DNA of 64,000 nucleotides from Granulicella sp. 5B5 (lineage in GTDB: Bacteria > Acidobacteriota > Terriglobia > Terriglobales > Acidobacteriaceae): positions 1,488,001 to 1,552,000 of the forward strand of contig NZ_CP046444.1 of assembly GCF_014083945.1 (NCBI RefSeq), written 5' to 3'. A program made the translations under genes and the position numbers. The first letter of the stretch is position 1. Every line of letters begins with the position of its first letter. Below, piece by piece: positions 27,878-35,510 of the stretch. The notes under the pieces are model-generated. The model had not been told where the DNA came from, searched no databases, and saw only the letters and a program-made list of their open reading frames with translations.

Positions 27878-28147
27878 TCACGCCAGAGAAGCCCGGGCGA
27901 GGCGGCGCTCGGAGAGCATCTTCAGAGCTTCTTCGGGCGAGTAGGACTCACAGCGTTCGGCCTGGGCGAAGCTGACATCAAGGCGGTCATTGATGGCTTC
28001 GCGGTTGCGGTAGAGCCAGTCGCTGACCTGCCTACTGGAGTCGTTCAAGCCGGGTAGACGGTTTACGACCTCGTTAAGGGCGAAGTGTCGCCTGCAGGTG
28101 AGCCAGCACTGCCGGTGGGATTCACGTGAGAGTTCGAGAGTGGCCAT
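27878..28147 (-). CDS. Hypothetical protein, 89 residues
   Basis: A short, soluble, Arg/Glu-rich reading frame beginning MATLELSRESHRQCWL and ending SERRLARASLA. No family is recognised and no membrane segment is seen. ATG 28147 was taken; the frame is open to 28201. There is no clear ribosome site, so the call is weak. It follows two overlapping membrane-protein genes on the same strand after 75 nt and could be a third gene of that unit. Composition is predicted helical, and a small DNA-binding or antitoxin-like protein cannot be excluded. Confidence 0.4.
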   Translation of the reverse strand: MATLELSRESHRQCWLTCRRHFALNEVVNRLPGLNDSSRQVSDWLYRNREAINDRLDVSFAQAERCESYSPEEALKMLSERRLARASLA

Positions 28148-28222
28148 TGGAAGAATGCTCAAATAAAGGTCGGCGAAGTTCGCGAATTGAACCGTTAACA
28201 CCGCCTCAGAACTCTAGAGAAC

Positions 28223-28789
28223 CTATGCTGGAGAATAATGTGAGAACTTCTCATCTCTGTAAGCCTCGACCTCAAACGTCTCCACAGCTTTTTGCTTGCT
28301 TCTCGCAACGATCGGTGACACGGACCGGAAGACCACGTAGATGAGACTTCCGATCATGAACATCAAAGACGATTTAGCGATATAGCGTGGGAGCAAGTCA
28401 CTGACCTCTTCTATGATGCTGATCAGATCGCGCTTAACGTCCTCGTCCTTCAGTGCCTCGACTTGTTTGAACATGGGCTCCGAGGGTGGTCCCGCATTCT
28501 CTCGTTCGCTCGCCTCCTGCATATGCCAAACCGACATAGCGAACGAGAGAAAAGTGAAGTGATGTGCATATCGAATGGTTCGGTTTATGAACACCTCAAC
28601 CGAGCGATACGCCGGGGCACTACACGAAATCCGACCGTCCTGCGCTAACGCATAGAGTCGGTCCCGCACTGCGAACAGAGCGTCGCGAAAATCGTCGAGC
28701 ATCAACTTTTTCAAGCCAAATTGCCAAAGCGCAAAAATTGCTACGCCGGAAAAGACAATCGAACTCATATAAAAGATGGCAGATGTCAT
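28223..28789 (-). CDS. Membrane protein of unknown function, 188 residues
   Basis: Not recognised. Hydrophobic segments near residues 3-25 (SAIFYMSSIVFSGVAIFALW) and near 140-165 (SSLMFMIGSLIYVVFRSV) flank a mostly helical, charged central part (DDFRDALFAVRDRLYALAQDG, VEALKDEDVKRDLISIIEEV). Its start overlaps the end of the upstream membrane-protein gene by 4 bp (ATGA, 28786-28789), a sign of a coupled pair. Base composition is visibly lower in GC than the surrounding metabolic genes, with many AT-ending codons, suggesting recent acquisition. Topology suggests two membrane anchors with a cytoplasmic or periplasmic helical domain between them. Confidence 0.7.
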   Translation of the reverse strand: MTSAIFYMSSIVFSGVAIFALWQFGLKKLMLDDFRDALFAVRDRLYALAQDGRISCSAPAYRSVEVFINRTIRYAHHFTFLSFAMSVWHMQEASERENAGPPSEPMFKQVEALKDEDVKRDLISIIEEVSDLLPRYIAKSSLMFMIGSLIYVVFRSVSPIVARSKQKAVETFEVEAYRDEKFSHYSPA

Positions 28790-29184
28790 ACGTCCTCTGG
28801 TCCAGTATCACCACTGAGCGTTATGTTGCTAGAACCTTTGTCGGCATCAAGCATGGCTTGGGCCTTTCTCGCCATGGGATGAAGGCGGGCAATCGCTCGC
28901 TTCTTCCCACATCTTTCGCCATAGCCCCAAGCTGAGGCGATACCGGTTGACGAATACGCTAGAGCAATCGCCAATGCCCGAGGTGCTTTGAGCGCTGCGT
29001 ACAGAGACATGAGCACAGACGCGGTAGTCTGTTTTCCTGCGAGTTCGCGAATACATTGATAAACACAGTGGAAGCCAAGGGCCGCGACCAGCACTACCGT
29101 TACGTACAACCCAAACTTCTGAAACAACCGCAACCGTTGAACGCGATATTGAAACTCGAGTTGGCTCTTTGTCGGTCCTGGCAT
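28786..29184 (-). CDS. Membrane protein of unknown function, 132 residues
   Basis: Not recognised. It begins MPGPTKSQLEFQYRVQRLRLFQKFG, a basic amphipathic lead into a membrane segment (LYVTVVLVAALGFHCVYQCI). A second weakly hydrophobic stretch (VLMSLYAALKAPRALAIALAYSSTGIASA) follows, then a basic soluble tail (RCGKKRAIARLHPMARKAQAML). First gene of a two-gene unit with the 188-residue membrane protein, overlapping it by 4 bp. The pair sits between intergenic element copy B and a patch of decayed sequence and repeats, which fits an accessory insertion. No toxin, immunity or defence motif could be identified. Confidence 0.65.
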   Translation of the reverse strand: MPGPTKSQLEFQYRVQRLRLFQKFGLYVTVVLVAALGFHCVYQCIRELAGKQTTASVLMSLYAALKAPRALAIALAYSSTGIASAWGYGERCGKKRAIARLHPMARKAQAMLDADKGSSNITLSGDTGPEDV

Positions 29185-29395
29185 ACTGCTCTGCGGTCAC
29201 CGTGCTTCCTGCCGTCCGATCGTCCATCTGGACACCGCCAAGCATGGCATGTAGCCAGGATGCTTAGTATCGACTAGTTGGACGCAGTATCGCGTGCCAG
29301 GATGCTGTTGTCCACATTATTTTCACAATTTTGTGTGCAAAATCGGTTCCGAACTTGGTTGTCTCGTCATTGATTGACCCAAATTATGGGCGCTT

Positions 29396-29505
29396 TGGGG
29401 GACGATGATGTCCTCTTTTTGGGGATTTGGGTTAAGTACGGGTTCCCGGTGGAGGTGTTTGTCGACGAGGCAGGTGGGGTGTGGGCCTGCCCCCAACGAG
29501 GACGT
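29396..29505 (-). pseudogene. Decayed duplicate of oxalate decarboxylase 3' end
   Basis: Read on the minus strand this stretch translates near LVDKHLHREPVLNPNPQKEDIIVPQ, clearly related to the C-terminus of the bicupin gene next door (LVDQHLATGESFLTQIPKKEAIIVPE). At DNA level the match covers about 100 nt (29396-29505 against 29874-29985). The copy has lost the stop codon position and everything upstream is unrelated repeat sequence, so it is a gene fragment. Either an older tandem duplication collapsed or a partial copy was left by recombination. Confidence 0.6.
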
Positions 29506-29626
29506 GATTTTTTGCGCGGGTGATCGTAGCCCGCACGAGCGAAGGCGATTCAGTCGCTGCGGCTGCGCCTTCGCTCCGGCCTCCGGCAGGGTGGAAGGGG
29601 CTGCGGGGCGGTGGTTGTTGGCACCC

Positions 29627-29850
29627 ATTCGGCTTCGCTCAGGGCAGGCTCTGAAACCGTGCCCCTTCGAAGACTCGTGGTTAAGCAGATTCCTTCGCTG
29701 CGCTGCGGAATGACAAGGGGGAGAGCATGGGCTGTTCCAAACGCAGGTCTCTCCGCTGCGCAGGACGATGGAGCTGTCCTGCTTCGGTCGAGATGACACG
29801 GTTTGGGTGGTGCAGTCTAAACGCAGATTCCCTGCAGGAATGACAAGGAA
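29627..29850. repeat. Cluster of dispersed palindromic repeats
   Basis: Several short repeats lie end to end. 29627-29652 contains the widespread CTTCGCTCAGGGCAGG word (its frame reads ACPERSR). 29681-29721 and 29818-29848 are two forms of GCAGATTCC-loop-GGAATGACAAGG. 29731-29798 is a copy of the hairpin repeat also at 42331-42407 and, inverted, at 2443-2510. The open frame across this region (29323-29799, minus) is made of these repeats and is not taken as a gene. The rest of 29185-29395 shows nothing recognisable. Confidence 0.6.
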
Positions 29851-29866
29851 TAGATGTGTGGGTGAG

Positions 29867-31171
29867 TTATTCCGGGACGATGATGGCTTCTTTTTTGGGG
29901 ATTTGGGTTAGGAAGGATTCGCCGGTGGCGAGGTGCTGGTCGACGAGGCGGGTAGGGGTGTGGGCTAGCCACTCGGCGAGGGAGATGTCCTCGTAGAAGG
30001 GTGTGGGGAAGACTTCGATGAAGATGAGGTCGGTGGTGCCGGTGTTTTCGATGTAGTGGGGGGCGGAGCGCTCGATGTAGCCGACGTCGCCGGCGGTGAA
30101 GTCCATGGTGCGGGCGCGGGCGCCGGCGGCGAAGACGGTCATGCGGCCGGTGCCGGAGACGTAGTACTGCCACTCGTCCTCGTTAGGGTGCCAGTGGAGC
30201 TCGCGGAGGCCGCCGGGCTTGAGGGTGACGAGTGCTGCCGCGATGTTCGTCGCGGGCCAGATGGAGCGGTCGATGACGCGGACCTCGCCGCCTGGGTTGG
30301 TCTTGGTGGGCTGCATCTGGCTGGGCTGGAAGGCGAAGCTGTGCGGGACGGGGCCGGTTCCCTGCTCGGATTGCTGCTGCTCTTCGGCGAGCGGGCGGGG
30401 GAGATCACGGGCGAAGATGAAGAGCTCGTGCGGGGGGACGTTGGCAAAGGTGCTGGCGGGGACGCCGAAGTTTTTGGCGAGGACCTCGGGCGGGGTGTGG
30501 TGCAGCCAGTCGGTGAGGAGGAAGGTTTCGAACTCGTTGAAGTTGCCGTCGTCGAAGACGAGGAGGAACTCGGCGCCGTCGGGGCCGAGGCCCTGGATGG
30601 AGTGCGGGATGCCGCCTGGGAAGATCCAGAGGTCGCCGGCGTGGACGTCGGAGACGTGGGAGCGGCCGTGCTGGTCGACGGCGGTGATGCGGGCGGAGCC
30701 GGTGAGCATGAGGGCCCACTCGGCGCCGACGTGCCAGTGGAGCTCGCGGATGCCGCCGGCGATGAGACGCATCTGGACGCCGGCCATCTTTTTGGAGATA
30801 GGGAGGTCGCGGACGGTGACCTGGCGGGTCCAGCCGCCGGACTCCTGGCGCTTGTGGGCGAGGGAGAAGGAGTATTTGAAGGGAGGCTGGCCGCCGGAGT
30901 CAGTGGGCGGGGCGAAGACAGAGTCGGGGTTTTCGGCGTCGAGTGGGGCGTTGAGCGGGGCGGGCTGGGACTCGGGGACGGTGTGGTGGTCGGGCGAGCG
31001 GTAGGGAGACTGCGCGGCTTGCTGGGCCGCTGCGGTTGCGGTGAGGCTGGCGGCGGCGAGGAGCGTGGCCGAGCCGGTTTCGAGGAACCTGCGGCGGGTG
31101 AGGGCTTGCATCTCGGCGGGGGTCTCGATGAGGGCTTTGGCGGGGTGTTCGTTGTCGCGCGGGTGTGGCAT
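29867..31171 (-). CDS. oxdC: Bicupin oxalate decarboxylase, Tat-exported
   Basis: A 434-residue bicupin. A Tat signal (LTRRRFLETGSATLLAAASLTATAAA) precedes two cupin domains. The first has Mn ligands in ELHWHVGAEWAL and FPGGIPHS; the second has them in ELHWHPNEDEWQYYV and APHYIEN. The lid of the first domain reads FDDGNFNEFETF, aligning with FDDGSFSENSTF of Bacillus OxdC and keeping the lid glutamate (Glu213 here) that favours decarboxylation of oxalate to formate and CO2 over oxidation. GGAG lies 6 nt before ATG 31171. Export suggests detoxification of environmental oxalate in soil. A fragment of its 3' end is duplicated 470 nt downstream. Single gene, own promoter presumed. Confidence 0.88.
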   Translation of the reverse strand: MPHPRDNEHPAKALIETPAEMQALTRRRFLETGSATLLAAASLTATAAAQQAAQSPYRSPDHHTVPESQPAPLNAPLDAENPDSVFAPPTDSGGQPPFKYSFSLAHKRQESGGWTRQVTVRDLPISKKMAGVQMRLIAGGIRELHWHVGAEWALMLTGSARITAVDQHGRSHVSDVHAGDLWIFPGGIPHSIQGLGPDGAEFLLVFDDGNFNEFETFLLTDWLHHTPPEVLAKNFGVPASTFANVPPHELFIFARDLPRPLAEEQQQSEQGTGPVPHSFAFQPSQMQPTKTNPGGEVRVIDRSIWPATNIAAALVTLKPGGLRELHWHPNEDEWQYYVSGTGRMTVFAAGARARTMDFTAGDVGYIERSAPHYIENTGTTDLIFIEVFPTPFYEDISLAEWLAHTPTRLVDQHLATGESFLTQIPKKEAIIVPE

Positions 31172-31245
31172 GGTCGGCTCCGTGGATAGGGTGCCGACCT
31201 AGGTTAAGCGACGTGGAGACTGAGGGCAACCGTAGGAGTACGGAG

Positions 31246-31455
31246 CTAGGCCTCGTGGTGGCCGTGGTGCTTGACGTACTGCGAGAGGGACTCGAACTTT
31301 TCCTTTTCGAGGAGCTCTCCGAGAGTGGTGTGGTCGTCGTAGCCGGGGGCGAAGTGCTTGCCGTAGGTCTCGCGCAGGGTGTGGATGTGGGTGGAGTGGT
31401 TCTTGTGGTGGATCTCGCCACCGTGTTCGCGGGTGCGGCCGTCGAGGTCTGACAT
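31246..31455 (-). CDS. Small charged His-rich protein, 69 residues
   Basis: Not recognised. It begins MSDLDGRTREHGGEIHHKN and ends YVKHHGHHEA; it is soluble, rich in His, Glu and Lys, and has no signal or membrane segment. A strong ribosome site (AAGGAG, 8 nt before ATG 31455) supports it as a real gene despite its length. The His-rich ends might bind metal, but nothing more can be said. It lies between the GH1 and oxalate decarboxylase genes on the same strand, separated from both by repeats or 70-200 nt gaps. Confidence 0.6.
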   Translation of the reverse strand: MSDLDGRTREHGGEIHHKNHSTHIHTLRETYGKHFAPGYDDHTTLGELLEKEKFESLSQYVKHHGHHEA

Positions 31456-31603
31456 GAGGAAGTCTCCTTGCGAAAAAGTCCTGAGGCGGATTGCACGGCC
31501 AGTCTAGCGCCGGTGGAGGCGTGGCGGGAAGGTGCGGCGATGAGAATTCATCGAGGGTTTGCAGGCAGGTGGGCCAGGGCTAAAGCCCAGTTGCAGGCAG
31601 GAT

Positions 31604-31636
31604 GGTTTCAGGGGCCTGAAGGCCCCTGCTCCCTCC
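31604..31636. repeat. 33-nt palindromic repeat, inverted copy of 64-96
   Basis: The reverse complement matches positions 64-96 with one mismatch, at the centre of the palindrome (AGGGGCCTGAAGGCCCCT here). The two copies are 31.5 kb apart in opposite orientation. Other small dyads (GGGCTAAAGCCC) lie just before it. It sits 27 nt beyond the GH1 gene stop and could help end its transcript, though no T-tract follows. Confidence 0.7.
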
Positions 31637-31663
31637 GTTATTTGATTTCGTTACCTGCGATGG

Positions 31664-33115
31664 CTACTTCACTTCGTTGGAGGCGATGACGCTTTCATAG
31701 AAGTGCGCGCTGAGTTTTGGGGTGCGCTTCTGGGTGGCGAAGTCGACGTAGACGATGCCGAAGCGCTTGTCGTAGCCGTCGGCCCACTCGTAGTTGTCGA
31801 GGAGGGACCAGCAGAAGTAGCCCTTGACAGGCACGCCTTCGGCGACGGCGCGATGAAGCTGTGTGAGGTAGTTGCGCAGATACATGACGCGGTCGGTGTC
31901 GTAGATGTGTCCGTCTTCGGCGATCTTGTCGGCGGAGGAGCAGCCGTTTTCGGTGATGTAGATCTCCTTGATGCCCCAGAGCTCGTGGGAGAGCTTTGGA
32001 CCCCAGTAAAGGGCTTCTGGGCCGACGGTGAGCCAGGGGCTGTACATGTGCGGGTAGGAAGACGGGTTGGGGACGGAGACGAAGCCGGCGTCGTTGTCGG
32101 CGGCGCGGACATAGTGTGCGGTGTAGCAGTTGATGCCGACGAAGTCGAGCGGGGACTTGATGATGTCGAGCTCTTCCTGCGTGAAGTGCGGAGCATCAGG
32201 GCCGAGCGTCTTGAGGTAGTGGTCGGTGTAGCGGCCCTCCTGGATGACGGTCTGGTACATGGCGTTGAGCTCGCGCATGCCTTTGCGGGCGGCCTCGATG
32301 TGCTCGGGGATTTCGATGCAGGGGGTGGCGGCCTCGAGGTTGTCGGCAAGCCCGACCTTGACGGGGCCCTTGGCGTGGGCGCGGATGGCGCCGACGCTGA
32401 GACCGTGCGCGTAGACGACGTTGTGGTTGAGCTGCGCCATGCGCTTGCGGCCGATCTGCAGGCCGGGGGCGTGGCGGCCATCACGATAACCGATCATGGC
32501 GAAGGAGCGCATCTCGTTCATGGTCATGAAATTCTTGACGCGATCGGAGAGGAAGCCCGCGGTGTAGCCGGAGTAGTCGGCGAAGGCGTGCGCGACTTCG
32601 CGGGATTCCCAGCCGCCCTTGTCCTGAAGGACCTGCGGGAGGTCCCAATGGAAGAGGGTGCAGTAGGGCTGGATGCCGGCGGCTAGGAGTGTATCGACGA
32701 GTTTGTTGTAGAAGTCGACGCCCTGCTGGTTAGGCTTGCCGGTGCCGTTGGGGAAGATGCGCGGCCAGGCGACGGAGAAGCGGAAGGTCTGGAGACCCAT
32801 GCGCTTCATCATGGCGATGTCCTGCGGGTAGCGGTGGTAGAAGTCGTCGGCGACGTCGCCGGTATCGCCGTTGGCGGTTTTACCGGGGGTGTGGGAGAAG
32901 GTATCCCATATGGAGACACCACGACCGCCTTCGTGGACGGCGCCTTCAACCTGATACGAGGCGGTGGCGGAGCCCCAGAGGAAGCCGGTGGGGAATTTTG
33001 TGGCGGAGTGCGCGACGGATTCAGGTTCGGCACGGAGCACGGAGGGGACGAGGCTGGAAAGCGAACCTGCGCCGAGGGTGAGGCCGGTGGTTTGGAGGAA
33101 TTTGCGACGATCCAC
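31664..33115 (-). CDS. GH1 beta-glucosidase-like glycosidase, Tat-exported
   Basis: A 483-residue family 1 glycoside hydrolase. The start is GTG 33115, which follows AAGGAG by 6-7 nt and gives the Tat signal VDRRKFLQTTGLTLGAG; a TTG at 33133 lies before the ribosome site. The barrel shows FPTGFLWGSATASYQVEG, FRFSVAWPRIFPNG, YCTLFHWDLPQ, the acid/base Glu in MTMNEMRS (about residue 200) and the nucleophile Glu in YITENGCS (about 389). YFCWSLLDNYEWADGYDKRFGIVYVDF closes the fold. The usual TFNEP motif is altered to TMNEM. Periplasmic cleavage of beta-glucosides or related disaccharides is expected. It is divergent from a LacI gene, its likely regulator. Confidence 0.88.
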   Translation of the reverse strand: MDRRKFLQTTGLTLGAGSLSSLVPSVLRAEPESVAHSATKFPTGFLWGSATASYQVEGAVHEGGRGVSIWDTFSHTPGKTANGDTGDVADDFYHRYPQDIAMMKRMGLQTFRFSVAWPRIFPNGTGKPNQQGVDFYNKLVDTLLAAGIQPYCTLFHWDLPQVLQDKGGWESREVAHAFADYSGYTAGFLSDRVKNFMTMNEMRSFAMIGYRDGRHAPGLQIGRKRMAQLNHNVVYAHGLSVGAIRAHAKGPVKVGLADNLEAATPCIEIPEHIEAARKGMRELNAMYQTVIQEGRYTDHYLKTLGPDAPHFTQEELDIIKSPLDFVGINCYTAHYVRAADNDAGFVSVPNPSSYPHMYSPWLTVGPEALYWGPKLSHELWGIKEIYITENGCSSADKIAEDGHIYDTDRVMYLRNYLTQLHRAVAEGVPVKGYFCWSLLDNYEWADGYDKRFGIVYVDFATQKRTPKLSAHFYESVIASNEVK

Positions 33116-33216
33116 TTCATGCTCCTTAGACAAACGATTTACTTCACTAAACCGATTGAGTACTTGTCGATGTAGAACTTCTACAAGCCGGGACTGCGGG
33201 CTGTCAAGGCGAGGCG

Positions 33217-33231
33217 TGAAAGGCCTTTACA
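33217..33231. promoter_or_regulatory. Candidate operator between GH1 and LacI genes
   Basis: TGAAAGGCCTTTACA is a near-perfect dyad (AAAGGCCTTT core) in the 195-nt divergent region between the GH1 and LacI genes. Spacing and symmetry suit a LacI-family dimer, although most members prefer a central CG. Confidence 0.35.
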
Positions 33232-33310
33232 TAGGCCCGCAGGAGTTGGAGCAATTGCTGAAGGTGCAGCGATATGACATGATCGAAACCAAACGCAGAG
33301 TGATGCCACG

Positions 33311-34417
33311 ATGAGGCACCGCCGACAGGTGATACGAGCAACATTGCCCAGAAAATCAACCCCGCAACCACATGACGCGCTGAAGAGCGACGGCTCCAAG
33401 CCGCCGGGCCTGAAGGAGATTGCACGGTATCTGGGGCTCTCTCCGGCGTCGGTGTCGATGGTGATCAACGACGTGCCGTTGGCCAAGGCAATGACCGCGG
33501 AGACGCGAGCGCGAATTCTTGAGGCGGTGAAGAAGTTCAACTACCGGCCTAACCTGCTGGCACGGTCACTGAGCAAGCGAGAGACGCGGACGATCGGGGT
33601 GATTGTGCCGGAGTCGAGCGATGGGTACTACACGCGCGTGATGCGAGGGTTGGAAGAGGCGCTGCTGGACGCCGGGTATCTCTACTTTACGGTGAGCCAT
33701 CTTTCCCGCGAGGACCTACTGCGGGAGTATCCGCTGCTGCTGCGGCAGCGCGCTGTGGATGGACTGATTTATATGAACACGAAGGTGGCGGAGCCACCTG
33801 GAATCCCCGCGGTGACGATCTCCTACGCAACGAAGGAGCCGGGGGTGACGAGCGTGGTGGTGGACCAGCGGCTGGGTGCGAGGCTCTCGCTGGAACACCT
33901 GGCGAAGCTGGGGCACAAGCGCGTACTGATGATGAAAGGACAACCATCGTGCCTGGAGTCTGGTGAACGCTGGCGGCTGATGCTGAAGGCGGCCCAGGAG
34001 TGTGGCATCGAAGTGCGGCCGGAGTTGAGCCTGGAGATGAACCACGACCAGCTAACTCCTGAGCTGGCGTATACGAAGGTGGCGGAGCTGATGCGCTCGC
34101 GGATACGGTTCACTGCAGTGTGCGCGTTCAATGACACGTCGGCGATTGGTGCGATGAGGGCGCTGGCCGATGCAGGGCTGCACTGCCCGGACGATGTGTC
34201 CGTTGTGGGGTTCGATGATATTGGCGTCGCTGGATTTTATACGCCACGACTGACTACAGTGCGGCAGCCCCTGGAGGCGATGGGTGCGCGCGCGGTGACT
34301 GAGCTGATCGCACGAATTCGCGAACCAGAGGCGAAGCATCCGGCGAAGGTTGTGATGGCGCCGGAGTTGATGGTGAGAGAGTCCACTGCGCCGGTGAAGC
34401 GTAGTGCTAAGGATTAG
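33311..34417 (+). CDS. LacI-family transcriptional regulator
   Basis: A 368-residue LacI/GalR regulator with a 30-residue basic N-terminal extension before the helix-turn-helix (LKEIARYLGLSPASVSMVIND). The hinge YRPNLLARSLSKRETRTIGVIVPES and the effector-binding core (LGHKRVLMMKG, VCAFNDTSAIGAMRALADAG, VSVVGFDDIGVAGFYTPRLTTVRQP) follow. It is divergent from a GH1 glycosidase and close to an isomerase-MFS operon whose promoter carries a textbook LacI-type site (35415-35428), so it probably controls both. Its stop overlaps that of the convergent VOC gene by 4 bp. No ribosome site precedes ATG 33311. The inducer is probably a glycoside product. Confidence 0.9.
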   Translation: MRHRRQVIRATLPRKSTPQPHDALKSDGSKPPGLKEIARYLGLSPASVSMVINDVPLAKAMTAETRARILEAVKKFNYRPNLLARSLSKRETRTIGVIVPESSDGYYTRVMRGLEEALLDAGYLYFTVSHLSREDLLREYPLLLRQRAVDGLIYMNTKVAEPPGIPAVTISYATKEPGVTSVVVDQRLGARLSLEHLAKLGHKRVLMMKGQPSCLESGERWRLMLKAAQECGIEVRPELSLEMNHDQLTPELAYTKVAELMRSRIRFTAVCAFNDTSAIGAMRALADAGLHCPDDVSVVGFDDIGVAGFYTPRLTTVRQPLEAMGARAVTELIARIREPEAKHPAKVVMAPELMVRESTAPVKRSAKD

Positions 34418-35343
34418 CGCAGCGGGCTGGATGCGGTGAAGCCGGAGCAGCAGGGTTTCATGACGGGCTGGAACTCCATGAGCTCGACGCGGGTGCCGTC
34501 AGGGTCGTAGAGGTTGGCCTGCCATTTGCCGTCGCGGCCCATCTGGGGGCCATCGTGACGCGGGGGCAGACGGTCCTGCTGGTAGAGCTTCGTGACTGTG
34601 GCCTCCATGTTGAAGACGCCGAGGGAGAAGTGATTGAGGACGCCGAGGTTTCGAGCATCGACGTGGTTGGCCGGTGTGTCTGAACCGTCGCCGATCATCA
34701 TGTATTCGATCCAGTCGGTGCCGTTGGGAACCTGCTGCGAGATCCAGTCGGTGTGGTTCGGCTGCATGGCACCGTACCAGTAGGGGCGGAAGCCAAGGAG
34801 ATCGCGGTAGAAGTGGTCTTCGTCCGCACGGTTTTTGACCATGTAGCCGACGTGGATGATGTGATGGCTGATGGACTTTGTGTTGTCGATGACGACAGCG
34901 GCGTGGCCGGGCTGGACGAACTGGACTTCATTGCCTTCGGGGTCGAGAGTGATGAACCAATGGCTGCCGTCTGTGGCGGACTTGAGGGGCGAGGCGTTGG
35001 TGACGCCGTGGGCGATGAGGTAAGCGCGCAGTGCGCTCGCGTTGACGGTATTGAAGGCAACGCAGGAGATACGACTCAGGCCGACGTGATCGGCCGGAAG
35101 CGGAAGGACCTCAACGAACTGGGTGGGGCTGAAGTAGAAGCGCGTGCCGGCTGGGTCCTGGAGGTCGGGGCCTTTGGTGGCGCCGAGGATGCGGCCGTAG
35201 AAGTCGGATGAGGCGGCCATGTCGTGCGCGAGAACGCACATGTGCGAGATGCCGGTGATGGCGGGGCGCTGCTGCTGCGCGTAGACTGTGCCGAAAAGGA
35301 TTGTGGCAAGAGCGGCGACGAGGAGACTTGGGATACGGCGCAT
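34414..35343 (-). CDS. Exported VOC (glyoxalase/dioxygenase-fold) protein
   Basis: A 309-residue protein with a signal peptide (MRRIPSLLVAALATILFGTVYAQ) and two vicinal-oxygen-chelate modules: ITGISHMCVLAHDMAASSDFYGRILGA with FITLDPEGNEVQF, and HHIIHVGYMVKNRADEDHFYRDLLGFRPYWYG with NLYDPDGTRVELMEF. These match extradiol dioxygenase/glyoxalase folds that bind a metal through His and Glu at the module ends. ATG 35343 was chosen for its signal peptide; the frame is open to 35382 via a TTG. The reaction is unknown. It converges on the LacI gene and diverges from the isomerase operon, so it could share sugar-linked control. Confidence 0.78.
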   Translation of the reverse strand: MRRIPSLLVAALATILFGTVYAQQQRPAITGISHMCVLAHDMAASSDFYGRILGATKGPDLQDPAGTRFYFSPTQFVEVLPLPADHVGLSRISCVAFNTVNASALRAYLIAHGVTNASPLKSATDGSHWFITLDPEGNEVQFVQPGHAAVVIDNTKSISHHIIHVGYMVKNRADEDHFYRDLLGFRPYWYGAMQPNHTDWISQQVPNGTDWIEYMMIGDGSDTPANHVDARNLGVLNHFSLGVFNMEATVTKLYQQDRLPPRHDGPQMGRDGKWQANLYDPDGTRVELMEFQPVMKPCCSGFTASSPLR

Positions 35344-35414
35344 GGGCGGGCAGGCCTTTCGCGGGCTGTTCATTCGGGACAACTATACAACGTGATGAAA
35401 TGAGTGGTCTAGTA

Positions 35415-35428
35415 TTGAAGCGATTCAA
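35415..35428. promoter_or_regulatory. LacI-type operator before isomerase-MFS operon
   Basis: TTGAAGCGATTCAA is a 14-bp dyad of the form TTGAAnCGnTTCAA, with the central CG typical of LacI/GalR operators. It lies about 85 nt upstream of the isomerase start and 72 nt upstream of the divergent VOC gene. The LacI gene at 33311-34417 is the nearest candidate regulator. Confidence 0.5.
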
Positions 35429-35510
35429 ACGGTAATAGACAAACGATAGTGGCGATCTGCTAGTCTTTGTGGCGTTCGACTGCAAGGGAGATTTACCAGG
35501 GAGGCTTGCG

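Noticed and set aside
27866-28057. A 63-codon plus-strand frame opposite the 89-residue hypothetical gene
   Set aside because: Shorter than the opposite frame, no ribosome site and no recognisable features.
29323-29799. A 158-codon minus-strand frame reading FRACPERSR
   Set aside because: It is built from dispersed repeats and a fragment of the oxalate decarboxylase 3' end; no ribosome site or coherent fold.
30056-31189. A 377-codon plus-strand frame opposite the oxalate decarboxylase gene
   Set aside because: Gly/Val/Glu-rich antisense shadow; the minus-strand bicupin has both metal sites intact.
33134-33310. TTG 33133 as start of the GH1 gene
   Set aside because: The AAGGAG ribosome site lies downstream of it and is correctly placed for GTG 33115, which opens the Tat signal.
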